A stretch of 64,000 bases of DNA from Paracoccaceae bacterium (GTDB lineage: Bacteria > Pseudomonadota > Alphaproteobacteria > Rhodobacterales > Rhodobacteraceae), in contig JAHDIS010000014.1 in assembly GCA_020630695.1 (NCBI GenBank), positions 1 through 64,000 on the forward strand, in the 5' to 3' direction. The notes beneath the pieces are model-generated. The model saw nothing but the letters and a program-made list of their open reading frames with translations, had not been told where the DNA came from and did no database searches. Position numbers and translations under genes: made by a program. Shown in pieces: positions 47,304 through 62,223 of this stretch (its first letter is position 1; each line of letters starts with the position of its first letter).

Positions 47304-48566
47304 CTATTCTCCCGGTTGCAGCAGTGAATTGTGATGGTTGGGCGCTGTTCGAAGCAAACGTGACGCGACAACAGCGGCAGCAAGAAACAGAACGGCTTCG
47401 ATGACGAAGACTGTTCCATAGGCGGCCTGATCCGGCAAAACCGTTCGCGCAATGTCGAGAATTCCCGTCGCGATCAAACCGGCCAGACCTGCCGCAATGG
47501 CCTGCGCCGCGCCAAAGACACCCATGCGGGTTCCGGTGGCACCGGGCGCTTCTGCGGCAAGGCGCATCATTGAACCGATTGCGCCCACAACGAACAAACC
47601 ATTGCCAAGCCCCAGCACGACTGTTGAGGGGATCAGGGGCAAGCCAAACCCAAGCCCGATCAAACCAAGCGCGGACAGGATGCAGCCGATCACTGCCCAA
47701 CCCCTCAGTGTGCCGATGTTCAATGTGGACAAGACGCCAGCGCCGATCATACCCAGCAATGCCGCCCCGTCTTTCCCTCCGGACAGTTTGGTGGATTCAT
47801 CTGGTGAAAGGCCGTGTACATGGCCAGCAAATGGTTCGAGCACCAGCTCCGACAGATAGAATGCGAGGATTGATAGAAAGACGAACCCGGTGAAGGCCCG
47901 CGCAGATGGATCATCCATCGTGGCCCGCAAGGCGGCGCGCAAATTCGGAGAAGCGGGTGGCGGGACGTGATCCAGTTTTCGCTCTACGCCCAGCGTCGAG
48001 ATAACGCACAGCACAAAGGCGATCGCACAGACCGCGCTGACCACTGAAATCAGCCGTTCCGGAGAATAGGGATCAAGTGCAATGCCCGTCCCGATCGACG
48101 CGGCAATCGCGCCCGCGATCAGCATCAACCAAGCAAGTGTTGCGGCTGCGCCTTTGCGTGTGTCTGGCGCTGCGGTTGCCAAAAGGGCCAGAAAGGACGT
48201 GCCAGCTGCACCGATACCTATACCGATTGCGGCATAGGCGGCAATCCAGACAATCAGAGTCATTCCGGGCGAATTAGAGCCTATTTTGATGCCCCAAGCC
48301 GTCGCGATGATCCCCGCGGCGACCAATGCAATACCAAAAAGGATAAACGGCGTTCGCCCGCCTTTGGCGTCAGAGCGGTGCCCCCAGACCGGACGAGTCA
48401 GCTGAACACCGTAGTGCAAAGCAACCAACAAACCGGGCAAGAGCGCTGGAAGCGCCAGCTCGACGGTCATCAAACGATTGAACAGGTTGACCGGAAGAGC
48501 GGCCAGACCGCCAATTGCAGCGTTCGTCAAACACAAACGCGCGATTCCACCCCAACCCAAAGTCAT
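47304..48566 (-). CDS. PucC-like BCD-family MFS transporter (bch2/orf428 type)
   Basis: The 420-residue 12-helix protein starts MTLGWGGIARLCLTNAAIGGL, with NRLMTVELALPALLPGLLVALHY and VWGHRSDAKGGRTPFILFG, the BCD-family signatures shared with LhaA and PucC. It probably delivers bacteriochlorophyll to assembling antenna. The start at 48566 was chosen because codons upstream belong to bchG (ATGA overlap). Being between bchG and bchP, it corresponds to Rhodobacter orf428. Confidence 0.9.
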   Translation of the reverse strand: MTLGWGGIARLCLTNAAIGGLAALPVNLFNRLMTVELALPALLPGLLVALHYGVQLTRPVWGHRSDAKGGRTPFILFGIALVAAGIIATAWGIKIGSNSPGMTLIVWIAAYAAIGIGIGAAGTSFLALLATAAPDTRKGAAATLAWLMLIAGAIAASIGTGIALDPYSPERLISVVSAVCAIAFVLCVISTLGVERKLDHVPPPASPNLRAALRATMDDPSARAFTGFVFLSILAFYLSELVLEPFAGHVHGLSPDESTKLSGGKDGAALLGMIGAGVLSTLNIGTLRGWAVIGCILSALGLIGLGFGLPLIPSTVVLGLGNGLFVVGAIGSMMRLAAEAPGATGTRMGVFGAAQAIAAGLAGLIATGILDIARTVLPDQAAYGTVFVIEAVLFLAAAVVASRLLRTAPNHHNSLLQPGE

Positions 48567-49468
48567 GCTGCCAACCCTCTGAGTGCAAAAGCGGCGACCA
48601 TCATACCAATGATATACATCAGGACACCTGTTCCGTTGTACCATGGCGCCTTGGCCTTGGGGTCACGCATCATCACGGTCATGGCCCAAATCTGACCCAG
48701 ACCAAGCGCCATGACCAACGTGGCATGCACAGGCCGGTCCCAGCTGGAAAGAAGCAGAACAACGATGGCTTGTGGAACGATCATGACAAAGCAGGCAACT
48801 TTCGCAGCCATTTCCGGGCCTAGTGTTACAGGCAGAGAATTCACACCCATCTGCCGATCGCCTTCGAGAGCTTTGAAATCGTTCAGTGTCATTATGCCAT
48901 GCGCGCCGACCCCATAGAGAAGCGCAATCGTGATGATTTCAGGCCTTGGGAGAGACTGTGCGAGAACTGCCGCACCGGTGAACCACGGCAGGGATTCATA
49001 ACTGAGACCAACCAGCCCGGGCCCCCACCAGCCAGACCGTTTCATGCGAATGGGCTCAACCGAATAGGCCCATGCCGCCAAAACGCCGACGCAAGTGGCC
49101 ACAAAACCCCACAGACCAAGCAGTGAACCGACCAGCAGGGAAAGCACGGACATTGCAAGCGCAATCCAAAGGCCCCAGCGTCCGGGAATGCGGCCCGACG
49201 GGATCGGCCGATCTGGTTCATTGATTGCGTCAACGTGGCGGTCGCACCAATCGTTGGCCGCCTGGCTCATGCCGCAGACAATTGGGCCGGCGAGGATCAC
49301 CCCAAGCAAGGCAAGCGCCCAGTGTTCTGAAAAACTGGCCCCGGTTGAAACCAAGCCGCACAGATAGGCCCACATCGGCGGGAACCACGTTACCGGCTTT
49401 ATCAGCTGGAGCATCGCGGCGGGTTCTGGCGTTTTGCGCTCTTCGTGTAAACTAACGCTGACAGTCAT
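48563..49468 (-). CDS. bchG: Bacteriochlorophyll synthase BchG
   Basis: UbiA-family prenyltransferase that esterifies bacteriochlorophyllide. The two aspartate-rich loops are NDWCDRHVDAINEPDRPIPS and NDFKALEGDRQMGVNSLP. 301 residues with about eight membrane helices. Two PpsR sites overlie its start and the 20 bases upstream. Confidence 0.95.
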   Translation of the reverse strand: MTVSVSLHEERKTPEPAAMLQLIKPVTWFPPMWAYLCGLVSTGASFSEHWALALLGVILAGPIVCGMSQAANDWCDRHVDAINEPDRPIPSGRIPGRWGLWIALAMSVLSLLVGSLLGLWGFVATCVGVLAAWAYSVEPIRMKRSGWWGPGLVGLSYESLPWFTGAAVLAQSLPRPEIITIALLYGVGAHGIMTLNDFKALEGDRQMGVNSLPVTLGPEMAAKVACFVMIVPQAIVVLLLSSWDRPVHATLVMALGLGQIWAMTVMMRDPKAKAPWYNGTGVLMYIIGMMVAAFALRGLAA

Positions 49469-49487
49469 GTGTCAACTAAACACAACA
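49446..49487. promoter_or_regulatory. Paired PpsR/CrtJ sites at the bchG start
   Basis: TGTAAACTAACGCTGACA (49446-49463) lies inside the first codons of bchG, and TGTCAACTAAACACAACA (49470-49487) just upstream; both fit TGT-N12-ACA with six bases between them. Both lie in the gap after ppsR on the same strand. Binding would block initiation of the bchG operon. Confidence 0.82.
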
Positions 49488-49552
49488 TAACGAGTCGGCG
49501 CAAGTTAAACGAAGCTTACAGGTGGCAGGTACATGGCCCAATTGGACGAAGT

Positions 49553-50974
49553 TTATTCGTCGTCCGTCTCTTTGTTCAAAAGCCCATATTTGCGGAGCTT
49601 CACATAGAGCGATTGGCGGGACAGCCCGAGCATTTCAGCCGCGGCCACGCGGTTGTTGCGGGTCAGATTAACCGCAGTTTCGATGCACATTTTTTCGACG
49701 ACATCTGTCGTTTCCGAAACGATTTCCTTGAGCGTGGCAGATCCCACCAGCTCCATCACATTGCGGCTGCTTTCCTCCGAGGTTTGCATCGGAGATTTGC
49801 GGATCGCATCAACGCGACTGGCATCCCGGATCACGAAACCCAGTTCCGGATCAGAACGGTCATTGAGATAGGTTACCGACATCTCAACGGCAGTTTTAGA
49901 TCCATATTCGTTCATGATCTTGGTGGAATACATCCGCATCTGTCCGGTGCGGCGCGCGTTCTCGATGAGAACAGACATATCGATCTGACCGCGACCAAGA
50001 TAGTCAGCCAGACTACGGCCCTTCACATCCACCAAGTGCGCCGCATCGACCAGATCGAGGAATGCGTCGTTACAGGTTTGGATCGTGCCCGTAATCGACG
50101 TGAACGCGATTGCGTCTGATCCCTTTTCGTAAAGAACGCTGAGGTTCAGACCCAGTTCGTCCAAATGCCCAGAACCGGTGCTTTCTGTATCCAGACGACA
50201 AATCAAAACACGTTCGCCCGCAGCGCGGAAGACATTCGGTGTAATGATGACGCGCTGACGATTACGCTTGGTCTGGACGTTAAAATCGGACGTATTTTCG
50301 GAAATGGCGGTATTAACCAGACTTTCCACAAACTCGTCCTTGCGGCGATCGCGGAATTCGGCAGCAAATGACGAGCCGACCAGATCTTCGCGCGTGGAGC
50401 CCAAAAGCGCCGCGGCCGGTTCATTCAAATCCTTGATCCGACCTTCATTGACCGAAACGAAAACAACGGGGTCCCGCACTGTGCGGAGCAGCAAGCGGTA
50501 GCGGGCGTCAAATTCGCGGCGGGCTTCATAGCCCTGCTCAAGCGACATCTGGGCCTGGACAAGTTGCTGTTGGGTTTCGGCTACGGGTCGCAAATCCCGA
50601 CCCAACATGATTAGCGCGTCACCGTTGGCAAAGGCATGGAAGGAATACCGAACAGGAAATTCCCACGCCGTGTGATCGGTGTGGTTCAATTCCATCGCAC
50701 GCGATGAAATCTCACCGTTGTTGAAGCTATCAAGAATGGTTTGGAATTTGGGAACGCATTCTGTCGTCAGGAAATCCGTGACAGGAGAGCCTTCCCAATG
50801 AGCCAGATTGCCAAATGACGATTCAGTCGGATTGATCAGAACGGAAAGGATGATCCCTTCCTTTGACACGACGAGCGAAAGGTCCGAGGCAACCGATATC
50901 AAACTGGAAAGCGATTCCGGTTCAATCACGGGCGCAGAGCCACTTCTCCAAAAACTGGACCCATTGCTGTTCAT
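49553..50974 (-). CDS. ppsR: Transcriptional regulator PpsR/CrtJ
   Basis: Redox-responsive repressor of photosynthesis genes. The 473-residue protein has an N-terminal region, two or three PAS domains (about 20-130, 155-250 and 275-385) and a C-terminal Fis-type helix-turn-helix (NRVAAAEMLGLSRQSLYVKL, 441-460). Cysteines at 259 and 430 lie near the places of the redox cysteines of Rhodobacter CrtJ/PpsR (inter-PAS and next to the HTH); an alignment is needed. It abuts aerR, directly after its stop codon. Confidence 0.96.
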   Translation of the reverse strand: MNSNGSSFWRSGSAPVIEPESLSSLISVASDLSLVVSKEGIILSVLINPTESSFGNLAHWEGSPVTDFLTTECVPKFQTILDSFNNGEISSRAMELNHTDHTAWEFPVRYSFHAFANGDALIMLGRDLRPVAETQQQLVQAQMSLEQGYEARREFDARYRLLLRTVRDPVVFVSVNEGRIKDLNEPAAALLGSTREDLVGSSFAAEFRDRRKDEFVESLVNTAISENTSDFNVQTKRNRQRVIITPNVFRAAGERVLICRLDTESTGSGHLDELGLNLSVLYEKGSDAIAFTSITGTIQTCNDAFLDLVDAAHLVDVKGRSLADYLGRGQIDMSVLIENARRTGQMRMYSTKIMNEYGSKTAVEMSVTYLNDRSDPELGFVIRDASRVDAIRKSPMQTSEESSRNVMELVGSATLKEIVSETTDVVEKMCIETAVNLTRNNRVAAAEMLGLSRQSLYVKLRKYGLLNKETDDE

Positions 50975-51763
50975 TTATCGCGCCACAGACCTTTGCTTTA
51001 GTCTCTTCTTATCGCAGAGCTTAAATGCCACTTTCACATCGGCCGTTACCAAGTCTACGCCGGTTTTTTCTTTAATGCGATCCGTGAGCTCAAGAACCAA
51101 TCCGCCTAGAGCAATCGGGGGGCTTTTTTCCCTTTCCGCTCTAATCCGTTTAACCATCTTGGCGATTGTTGCAAGAGCATCTGTCCGAGAGCAGGAGAAC
51201 ATGACCAAATCGTAGTGTTCATCTTCCAACACTCTGGCCAAAGTTCCCTCATCCGGCCCAAAAAGAAGCCGAACTGACGCGCCTAAGCGTCTGAGCTGCG
51301 CTGTCGCGACATGTGGACCCAACGTGTGGCTGTCGTTGGCTTGCAAAACGAGAAGGGTGTTGACCGCCTCATTCGAGACAGCCGGTTTAGCCGACCACGG
51401 TGGCGCAAGCAGGGTCAAAAGCCCCTGCAACCGAGCGGTCGCGATCGTTACCTTTGCGAACCCAATCATGTCATCACACCACATCACACCAAGCTCGCGC
51501 GCGGCGGCAGGGATGTAGATATCCACGATTTGATCGGGAGCGAGCCGATTGTCTTCCAGGTCGTTCAGAAGCATCTCGGCGTTAAAGGCGCCATCGCGTA
51601 GGGTCGACTTGACGAGTTTGCGCACGACCGAGCCGCGCAGTGACTGCGCTGCACTATCAGGCTTGTCGTTCAAGACAGAGATAACCGCCGTTGCTAACGC
51701 CGACACATCGGGACGCGTTTCGTCGTCCAGACCACGATCATCCGTGTTGTTGTCTGTCGTCAT
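50975..51763 (-). CDS. ppaA: AerR/PpaA, B12-binding antirepressor of PpsR
   Basis: Cobalamin-binding-like regulator that tempers PpsR/CrtJ. From ATG 51763 it has 262 residues: an N-terminal helical region, VKSTLRDGAFNAEMLLNDLE, YIPAAARELGVMWCDDMIGF, and a C-terminal B12-like Rossmann domain. The stretch NDSHTLGPH (about residues 144-151) contains histidines in the place of the AerR cobalamin ligand. A longer start at 51793 (MPDKAREGIE) is possible. It is adjacent to ppsR with no gap, in the order aerR-ppsR. Confidence 0.9.
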   Translation of the reverse strand: MTTDNNTDDRGLDDETRPDVSALATAVISVLNDKPDSAAQSLRGSVVRKLVKSTLRDGAFNAEMLLNDLEDNRLAPDQIVDIYIPAAARELGVMWCDDMIGFAKVTIATARLQGLLTLLAPPWSAKPAVSNEAVNTLLVLQANDSHTLGPHVATAQLRRLGASVRLLFGPDEGTLARVLEDEHYDLVMFSCSRTDALATIAKMVKRIRAEREKSPPIALGGLVLELTDRIKEKTGVDLVTADVKVAFKLCDKKRLKQRSVAR

Positions 51764-51851
51764 TTCTATACCCTCGCGCGCCTTATCTGGCACATAGGCG
51801 CGGCCAGTGCACAGATAAAAGCACCTTCATTGTCCAAGACGGCGTGCTGAA

Positions 51852-51869
51852 TGTCAAAAGAAATTGACA
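51852..51869. promoter_or_regulatory. PpsR/CrtJ site upstream of ppaA
   Basis: TGTCAAAAGAAATTGACA, a good palindrome fitting TGT-N12-ACA, lies 88 bases upstream of the chosen ppaA start (58 from the longer one). It may give PpsR feedback over its antirepressor and over itself. Confidence 0.8.
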
Positions 51870-51998
51870 CTGGCCATGCTAAGCCACGGGGTTTCAGGCG
51901 GAAAAGTTCGTTTAAGTGCCAATAAAAACGTGAATTTTTCCTTATTTCCCACTGTTTTTGGCGAATCGCTGTAGCTGTCTAAGTGTCAACCAAACGAG

Positions 51999-52016
51999 TG
52001 TAAGTTTTAATTGACA
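51999..52016. promoter_or_regulatory. PpsR/CrtJ site and promoter element of the bchF operon
   Basis: TGTAAGTTTTAATTGACA fits TGT-N12-ACA. Its right half is TTGACA (52011-52016), followed 17 bases later by ATATCC (52034-52039), a plausible sigma-70 promoter for bchF. A TGTCAA half-site lies 15 bases before it, at 51984-51989. Confidence 0.82.
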
Positions 52017-52055
52017 CTTTTAGCAGCGCGACGATATCCTCGTTTTAAGGAAGCA

Positions 52056-55393
<3,338 letters not shown>

Positions 55394-55404
<11 letters not shown>

Positions 55405-58400
55405 TTTCGACACCCCCATGGCGTACAACATCGCCATTATCACACTGGACAGCCATGCGGCTGGGCCCGTGGCTCGGGCTGGTGTGAAATTGGTGCAGGA
55501 CTTTCCGGGTTTGAACATTACGGTCCACGCCGCGGCCGAATGGGCGGAAAATCCCGAAGCACTGATCGAAACCAAACGTGCCATTTCCGAAGCCCATATG
55601 GTTGTCGCCAACCTCCTGTTTCTGGAAGAACACATTAAGCCAATCATCGACGATTTGCGCGCCGTGCGGGATCGGGTTGATGGTATGATTGGCGTAATTG
55701 CTGATGGTGAAATCATCAAGCTGACGAAGCTGGGCAAATTGGACATGTCCAAGCCCACGTCGGGTCTGATGAAGCTTTTGAAAAAGCTCAAGCCCAAGTC
55801 CGAAGACAATGACGTGGACAAGGGCGAGAAGCGTATGAAGCAGCTGCGCCGCCTGCCCAAGATCCTAAAGCTGATCCCCGGCAAAGCGCAGGATTTGCGC
55901 TCATGGTTCCTTGTCATGCAGTACTGGCTTGGCGGTTCTGACGACAACGTCGAACAGATGGTCCGCTATCTGCTGGGCAAATACGCCACGTCTCGTGATG
56001 AATGGCTTGGTGCCGAAGGCGCGGCACCAATCGATTATCCCGATGTGGCTCTGTATCACCCTGATCTGCCGCAACGCATCACCGAGAACCCCGCAGACAT
56101 TCCCGGCCCGGCACAGCCAGTGGCCACGGTTGGGTTGCTGATGATGCGATCCTACGTTCTGGCCAATGATACCGCGCATTACGACGCGGTTATTCGCAAG
56201 TTCGAGGCCAAAGGGTTGCGTGTCCTTCCCGCCTTTGCCGGGGGGCTGGATGGCCGCCCTGCGATCAGCGCCTATTTCCGTGATGAACACGGCGTCAAAA
56301 TCGACGCGATGGTTTCGCTCACCGGGTTCAGCCTGATTGGCGGGCCAGCCTATAACGACAGTGACGCCGCGGTTGAGGTGCTCAAGGGGCTGGATGTCCC
56401 CTATCTGGCGGCACATCCGCTAGAGTTCCAAACACTGGGCCAGTGGTCTGCATCGGATCAGGGACTTGGTCCTATCGAAACGACGATGTTGATCGCTTTG
56501 CCCGAATTGGATGGTGCGACCAGCCCAACGGTGTTCGGTGGACGGCATGGGCCCGAAGGTTGTCAGGGATGCCAGTATGCCTGTGCCAACCAATCCGATC
56601 ACAAGTCCATGGCGCCGTGTAATGAACGGATCGATTCACTTGCTGAGAAGACGCTGCGCGCCGCGCGGTTGCGCCGCTCAAAGAACGCCGGCAAGAAAGT
56701 GGCCATTGTGCTCTTTGGCTTCCCACCAAATGCCGGGGCTGTCGGAACCGCCGCATATCTAAGCGTCTTTGAAAGTCTCTATAACACCCTAAAAGCGATG
56801 AAAGCCGAAGGCTACACGCTGGAGGTCCCCGATAGTGTTGAGGCATTGCGTGCAGCCGTTCTGGAAGGCAACGCCAAGCAATACGGCCAAGAGGCCAATG
56901 TTGCCGCCCATGTGAGCGCTGATGACATTGTCCGTGACACGCCCCCGTTGAAGGTCATCGAATCCGTTTGGGGCCCTGCGCCCGGAAAGATCCAGAGCGA
57001 TGGGCGCGGCGTCTTCATTCTTGGCAAGGACCTGGGGAACGTCTTTGTCGGTGTTCAGCCGACCTTCGGTTACGAAGGCGATCCGATGCGGCTGCTCTTT
57101 GAAAAGGGCTTTGCGCCGACCCACGCCTTTGTGCAGTTCTATCTTTGGCTGCGTAACAGGTACGATGCGGATGTCGTGCTGCACTTCGGGATGCATGGCG
57201 CGCTCGAATTCATGCCGGGCAAACAGGCCGGATTGGGTGCTCGTGACTGGCCGGATCGTCTGATCGGCGAAATGCCAAATGTCTATTTGTATGCGTCTAA
57301 CAATCCGTCAGAGGCCTCATTGGCCAAGCGTCGATCAGGTGCGGTCACTATCACCCATCTGACGCCGCCTTTGGCGCAGTCTGGGCTCTACAAAGGCTTG
57401 CAAGAGCTGAAGGACAGCCTGACCCGGTGGCGCGCGATGGAGGGCGATGACCCCAACCGCGCAGAGTTGGAAGCCTTGATCGCGGAACAGGCGGATAGCG
57501 TAGATATGGGTGGAACAGAGCCTGAAAAGCTGTGGCTCAAGCTGCTTGAGACCGAAGACGCACTGATCCCGGATGGACTGCATGTGCTGGGCAAGGGTTT
57601 TAGCGATGATGCCCGCGCCGAGTATCTGAGCCTGATCGAAGACGCAGACGACGACACGCGCGCCAAAGTGGATGCGCTGCTACAAGAGCAAACCGAAATT
57701 CCGGCCCTGATGCGTGCCCTGAACGGCCAGTACATCGAACCGGTCCCGGGTGGTGATCTGATCCGGTCGACCGAGGTGCTGCCAACCGGGCGCAACATAC
57801 ATGCATTTGATCCGTTCCGTATGCCCACGGAATTTGCCTGCCGGGATGGAGCCAAGCAGGCCGATCTGCTGTTGCAAACTCATGAAACACTGCCGCGCAC
57901 CGTGGCACTGGTTCTTTGGGGCAGCGACAACATCAAAAGTGATGGTGCGCCCTTGGCCCAAGCGATGGCTCTTATCGGAGCCAAACCACGGTTTGACAGC
58001 TTTGGCAGAATCTCCGGGGCCGATCTGATCCCGCTGGAAGAGCTGGGTCGTTCGCGGATTGATGTGGTCATGACCCTGTCGGGAATTTTCCGCGATCTGC
58101 TGCCACTGCAGACCCGGATGCTGGCCGAAGCATCGCTGCGCGCGGCCGAGGCTGATGAACCACTAGAGATGAATTTCATTCGCGCGCATGCACTGGCCTA
58201 CATGGAAGAGCATGGCTGCGATCTGGAAACGGCTGCGTTGCGTGTCTTTTCCAATGCTGAGGGTGCTTATGGATCCAACGTCAATGCGCTCGTGGACAGC
58301 AGCGCGTTTGGCGAAGAGGATGAATTGGCCGATGCCTATGAGGCGCGCAAATCCTTTGCCTATGGCGTGAATGGCAAGGCAAGCGCCAATGCTGGACTTT

Positions 58401-58959
58401 TGCAGAGCCAGTTGAAAACGGTCGAGGTGGCCTATCAAAACCTTGAGTCGGTTGAACTGGGTGTCACCACTGTGGATCATTATTTTGACACGCTGGGTGG
58501 CATTGCCCGCGCCGTTAAACGCGCCCGCGGCGGCGAGGATGCGGCGATCTATATTTCCGACACCACGCGCGGCGCAGGCAAGATGCGCACGCTGTCTGAT
58601 CAGGTCGCGTTGGAGACCCGGTCGCGCAGCCTGAACCCCAAGTGGTTTGAAGGCATGCTGAAGCATGGCGCCGAAGGTGTGCGCCAGATCGAAGCACAGG
58701 TCACCAACACGTTGGGATGGTCTGCGACCACAGGTGAAGTCGAGCCTTGGGTTTATCAGCGGCTTTCTGAAACGTTCGTTCTGGACGACGAAATGCGCGC
58801 GCGATTGGCCGAGTTGAATCCGACTGCTTCAAGCCGGATGGCAAATCGTCTTCTCGAAGCGCACGACCGTAACTACTGGCAACCGGATGCCGAAACATTG
58901 GCCGCCCTGCAAGACGCGGCTGATGCGCTGGAAGACCGGTTGGAAGGGATCGCTGCGGA

Positions 58960-58963
<4 letters not shown>
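55394..58963 (+). CDS. bchH: Magnesium chelatase subunit H
   Basis: Large porphyrin-binding subunit of the Mg chelatase and the substrate-carrying partner of BchM. 1,189 residues, as usual, with [21 protein letters not shown]-type [40 protein letters not shown] and [20 protein letters not shown]. The ATG at 55394 ([12 protein letters not shown]) lies within the end of bchB. Its stop codon is part of ATGA for a 40-codon ORF (58,960-59,082). Confidence 0.97.
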
Positions 58964-60043
<1,080 letters not shown>

Positions 60044-60044
<1 letters not shown>

Positions 60045-60763
60045 TGCCGAAAGACAGCACATCCGAAATCGGGACGGTGGCCGCGGAAACGCGCAGCTAT
60101 GCGGACACCCGTGCCCGGGTGGAGGACTACTTTGACCGAACGGCAACGCGGGTTTGGGAGCGTCTGACATCAGATGCGCCCGTATCGCGAATCCGCGAAA
60201 CGGTGCGCCGGGGCCGTGACGATATGCGGTCCAAGATGCTGTCTGCGCTTCCGGCGGATTTGACAGGCTTGCGAATTCTGGACGCGGGTTGCGGAGCAGG
60301 ACCGACCACGATCGAAATGGCACAGCGCGGCGCAGAGGTGGTGGCCGTCGATATATCGCCGTCTTTGGTTGAGATTGCTCAAAAGCGTTTGCCAAAAGCG
60401 CTCCAGAACCGTGTGACTTTTGCGAGCGGAGACATGTTGTCGGCACATCTGGGCCGCTTCGACCACGTCATCGCGATGGACAGCCTGATTTACTACACGG
60501 GCATGGACATTCGCGCTGCTCTGGAAAACCTCGGGGCACGTACTTCTGGATCGGTTGTGTTCACAGTTGCCCCGCGCACACCGCTTTTGATGGGTATGTG
60601 GTACGCCGGTAAGGCGTTCCCAAGATCCGATCGCTCGCCGACCATGATCCCGCACGCGCCAGCGAAACTGCGCAAAACCGTGGCCGACATCGGCACTCTG
60701 CGTGATTTGGGTCGCGTCAACAGCGGGTTTTACATCTCGCAGGCGCTGGAGTTCCGCGCATGA
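60044..60763 (+). CDS. bchM: Magnesium protoporphyrin IX O-methyltransferase BchM
   Basis: SAM-dependent enzyme that methylates Mg-protoporphyrin before the cyclase. SAM motif RILDAGCGAGPTTIEMAQRG lies near residues 75-93, with VVAVDISPSLVEIAQKR after it. 239 residues from ATG 60044; a TTG one codon earlier is in frame. Coupled to bchL and lhaA. Confidence 0.95.
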
Positions 60764-62196
60764 TCATAACCCGCAAACAGATGGCCAATGTCAGCGCGCG
60801 GTTGCTTCCGTTTTCGGATGCTGCCAGCGATGCGCTGCCGATGGGCCAGCTGTTGCGGCTATCCTTGTTCCAGATCTCTGTAGGCATGGCCGGTGTCATG
60901 CTGCTGGGCACACTGAACCGGGTCATGATCGTTGAGTTGGGTGTAGCGGCTACGTTGGTCGCCATGATGGTTGCCTTGCCGGTGCTGATTGCGCCGTTTC
61001 GTGCTTTGCTGGGCCACAAGTCGGACAATTACCGCAGTGCCATCGGTTGGAAGCGCATTCCCTATTTGTGGTTCGGATCGCTGTGGCAGATGGGCGGGCT
61101 TGCTGTCATGCCAAGCTGCCTGTTGGTTCTGGGTGGTGATGTTACCCACGATGTGCCGTTCGCAGGCGAAGTGCTGGCGGCCCTCGCATTTTTGATGACT
61201 GGCCTTGGGATGCATATGACCCAAACCGCCGGTCTGGCTTTGGCTGCCGATCGCGCCACGGAAGAGACGCGACCGCGCGTCGTGGCTCTGCTCTATGTGA
61301 TGTACCTGATCGGTATGGGCGTTTCGGCCGTGATAATCGGCTGGTTGCTGCGTGACTTCAGCGGCATCCGGTTGATTCAGGTTATTCAGGCCACGGCCGT
61401 TGTCACGATCGTGCTGAACGTAGTTGCACTTTGGAGACAGGAACGGGTTAAGCCCATGACCCGTGAAGAACGGGAAGCGCCTTCTCCAAGTTTCCGTCAG
61501 GCATGGGATGACTTGCTTAAGGGCGGAACGGCCGGCAGGCTTTTGGCGGTCGTCTTCCTGGGCACCATGGCTTTCAACATGCAGGACGTGCTGTTGGAAC
61601 CATACGGTGGTGAAATTCTTGGATTGTCGGTTTCGACGACCACGTTGTTGACCGCTGGCTGGGCTGCTGGGGCGCTTGTTGGTTTTGCATTAGCCGCAAA
61701 ATGGCTGGGACGGGGGCTTAGCCCTTATCGGATGGCCGGGCGTGGCGTTCTGGCCGGGCTTGTCGCCTTTAGCGCAGTTATTTTTGCCAGCCCGATGGAT
61801 TCGACATCACTGTTCTTTGCCGGTGCGACGATGATTGGTTTCGGCGGCGGGCTCTTCGCCGTTTCGACCCTGACCGCCGCCATGACCATGCCTGCGCACA
61901 ATGCAGCTGGGCGCGGTCTGGCCCTCGGCGCTTGGGGCGCTGCGCAGGCAACCGCTGCTGGCTTTAGTACATTGATTGGTGGCGCGCTGCGTGATGGCGT
62001 CAATCAAATCGCGCTTTCGGGGGCTTGGGGCGAAGCCCTGAATGACCCTGCCACCGGCTATTCTGTCGTTTATCACCTGGAGATCGGTTTGTTGTTTGTC
62101 ACGCTCGTGGCACTCGGCCCGCTGCTTTCCCGCTCTCGTAAATCCCAATTCGAAGAGAAACCGTCAGGGCTGGGCCTTGCCGATTTCCCAACGTGA
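60760..62196 (+). CDS. lhaA: LhaA, light-harvesting 1 assembly BCD-family transporter
   Basis: The 478-residue 12-helix MFS-type protein has LLRLSLFQISVGMAGVMLLGTLNRVMIVELG and ALLGHKSDNYRSAIGWKRIPYLWFG (quoted in parts here), with LDADRATEETRPR-type LAADRATEETRPRVVALLY. The position between bchM and puhA identifies LhaA, which aids LH1 assembly. Starts in the bchM stop (ATGA). A paralogue lies at 47,304-48,566. Confidence 0.94.
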   Translation: MIITRKQMANVSARLLPFSDAASDALPMGQLLRLSLFQISVGMAGVMLLGTLNRVMIVELGVAATLVAMMVALPVLIAPFRALLGHKSDNYRSAIGWKRIPYLWFGSLWQMGGLAVMPSCLLVLGGDVTHDVPFAGEVLAALAFLMTGLGMHMTQTAGLALAADRATEETRPRVVALLYVMYLIGMGVSAVIIGWLLRDFSGIRLIQVIQATAVVTIVLNVVALWRQERVKPMTREEREAPSPSFRQAWDDLLKGGTAGRLLAVVFLGTMAFNMQDVLLEPYGGEILGLSVSTTTLLTAGWAAGALVGFALAAKWLGRGLSPYRMAGRGVLAGLVAFSAVIFASPMDSTSLFFAGATMIGFGGGLFAVSTLTAAMTMPAHNAAGRGLALGAWGAAQATAAGFSTLIGGALRDGVNQIALSGAWGEALNDPATGYSVVYHLEIGLLFVTLVALGPLLSRSRKSQFEEKPSGLGLADFPT

Positions 62197-62223
62197 CCAA
62201 GGCCCATCAAGGAGGACCATCCT

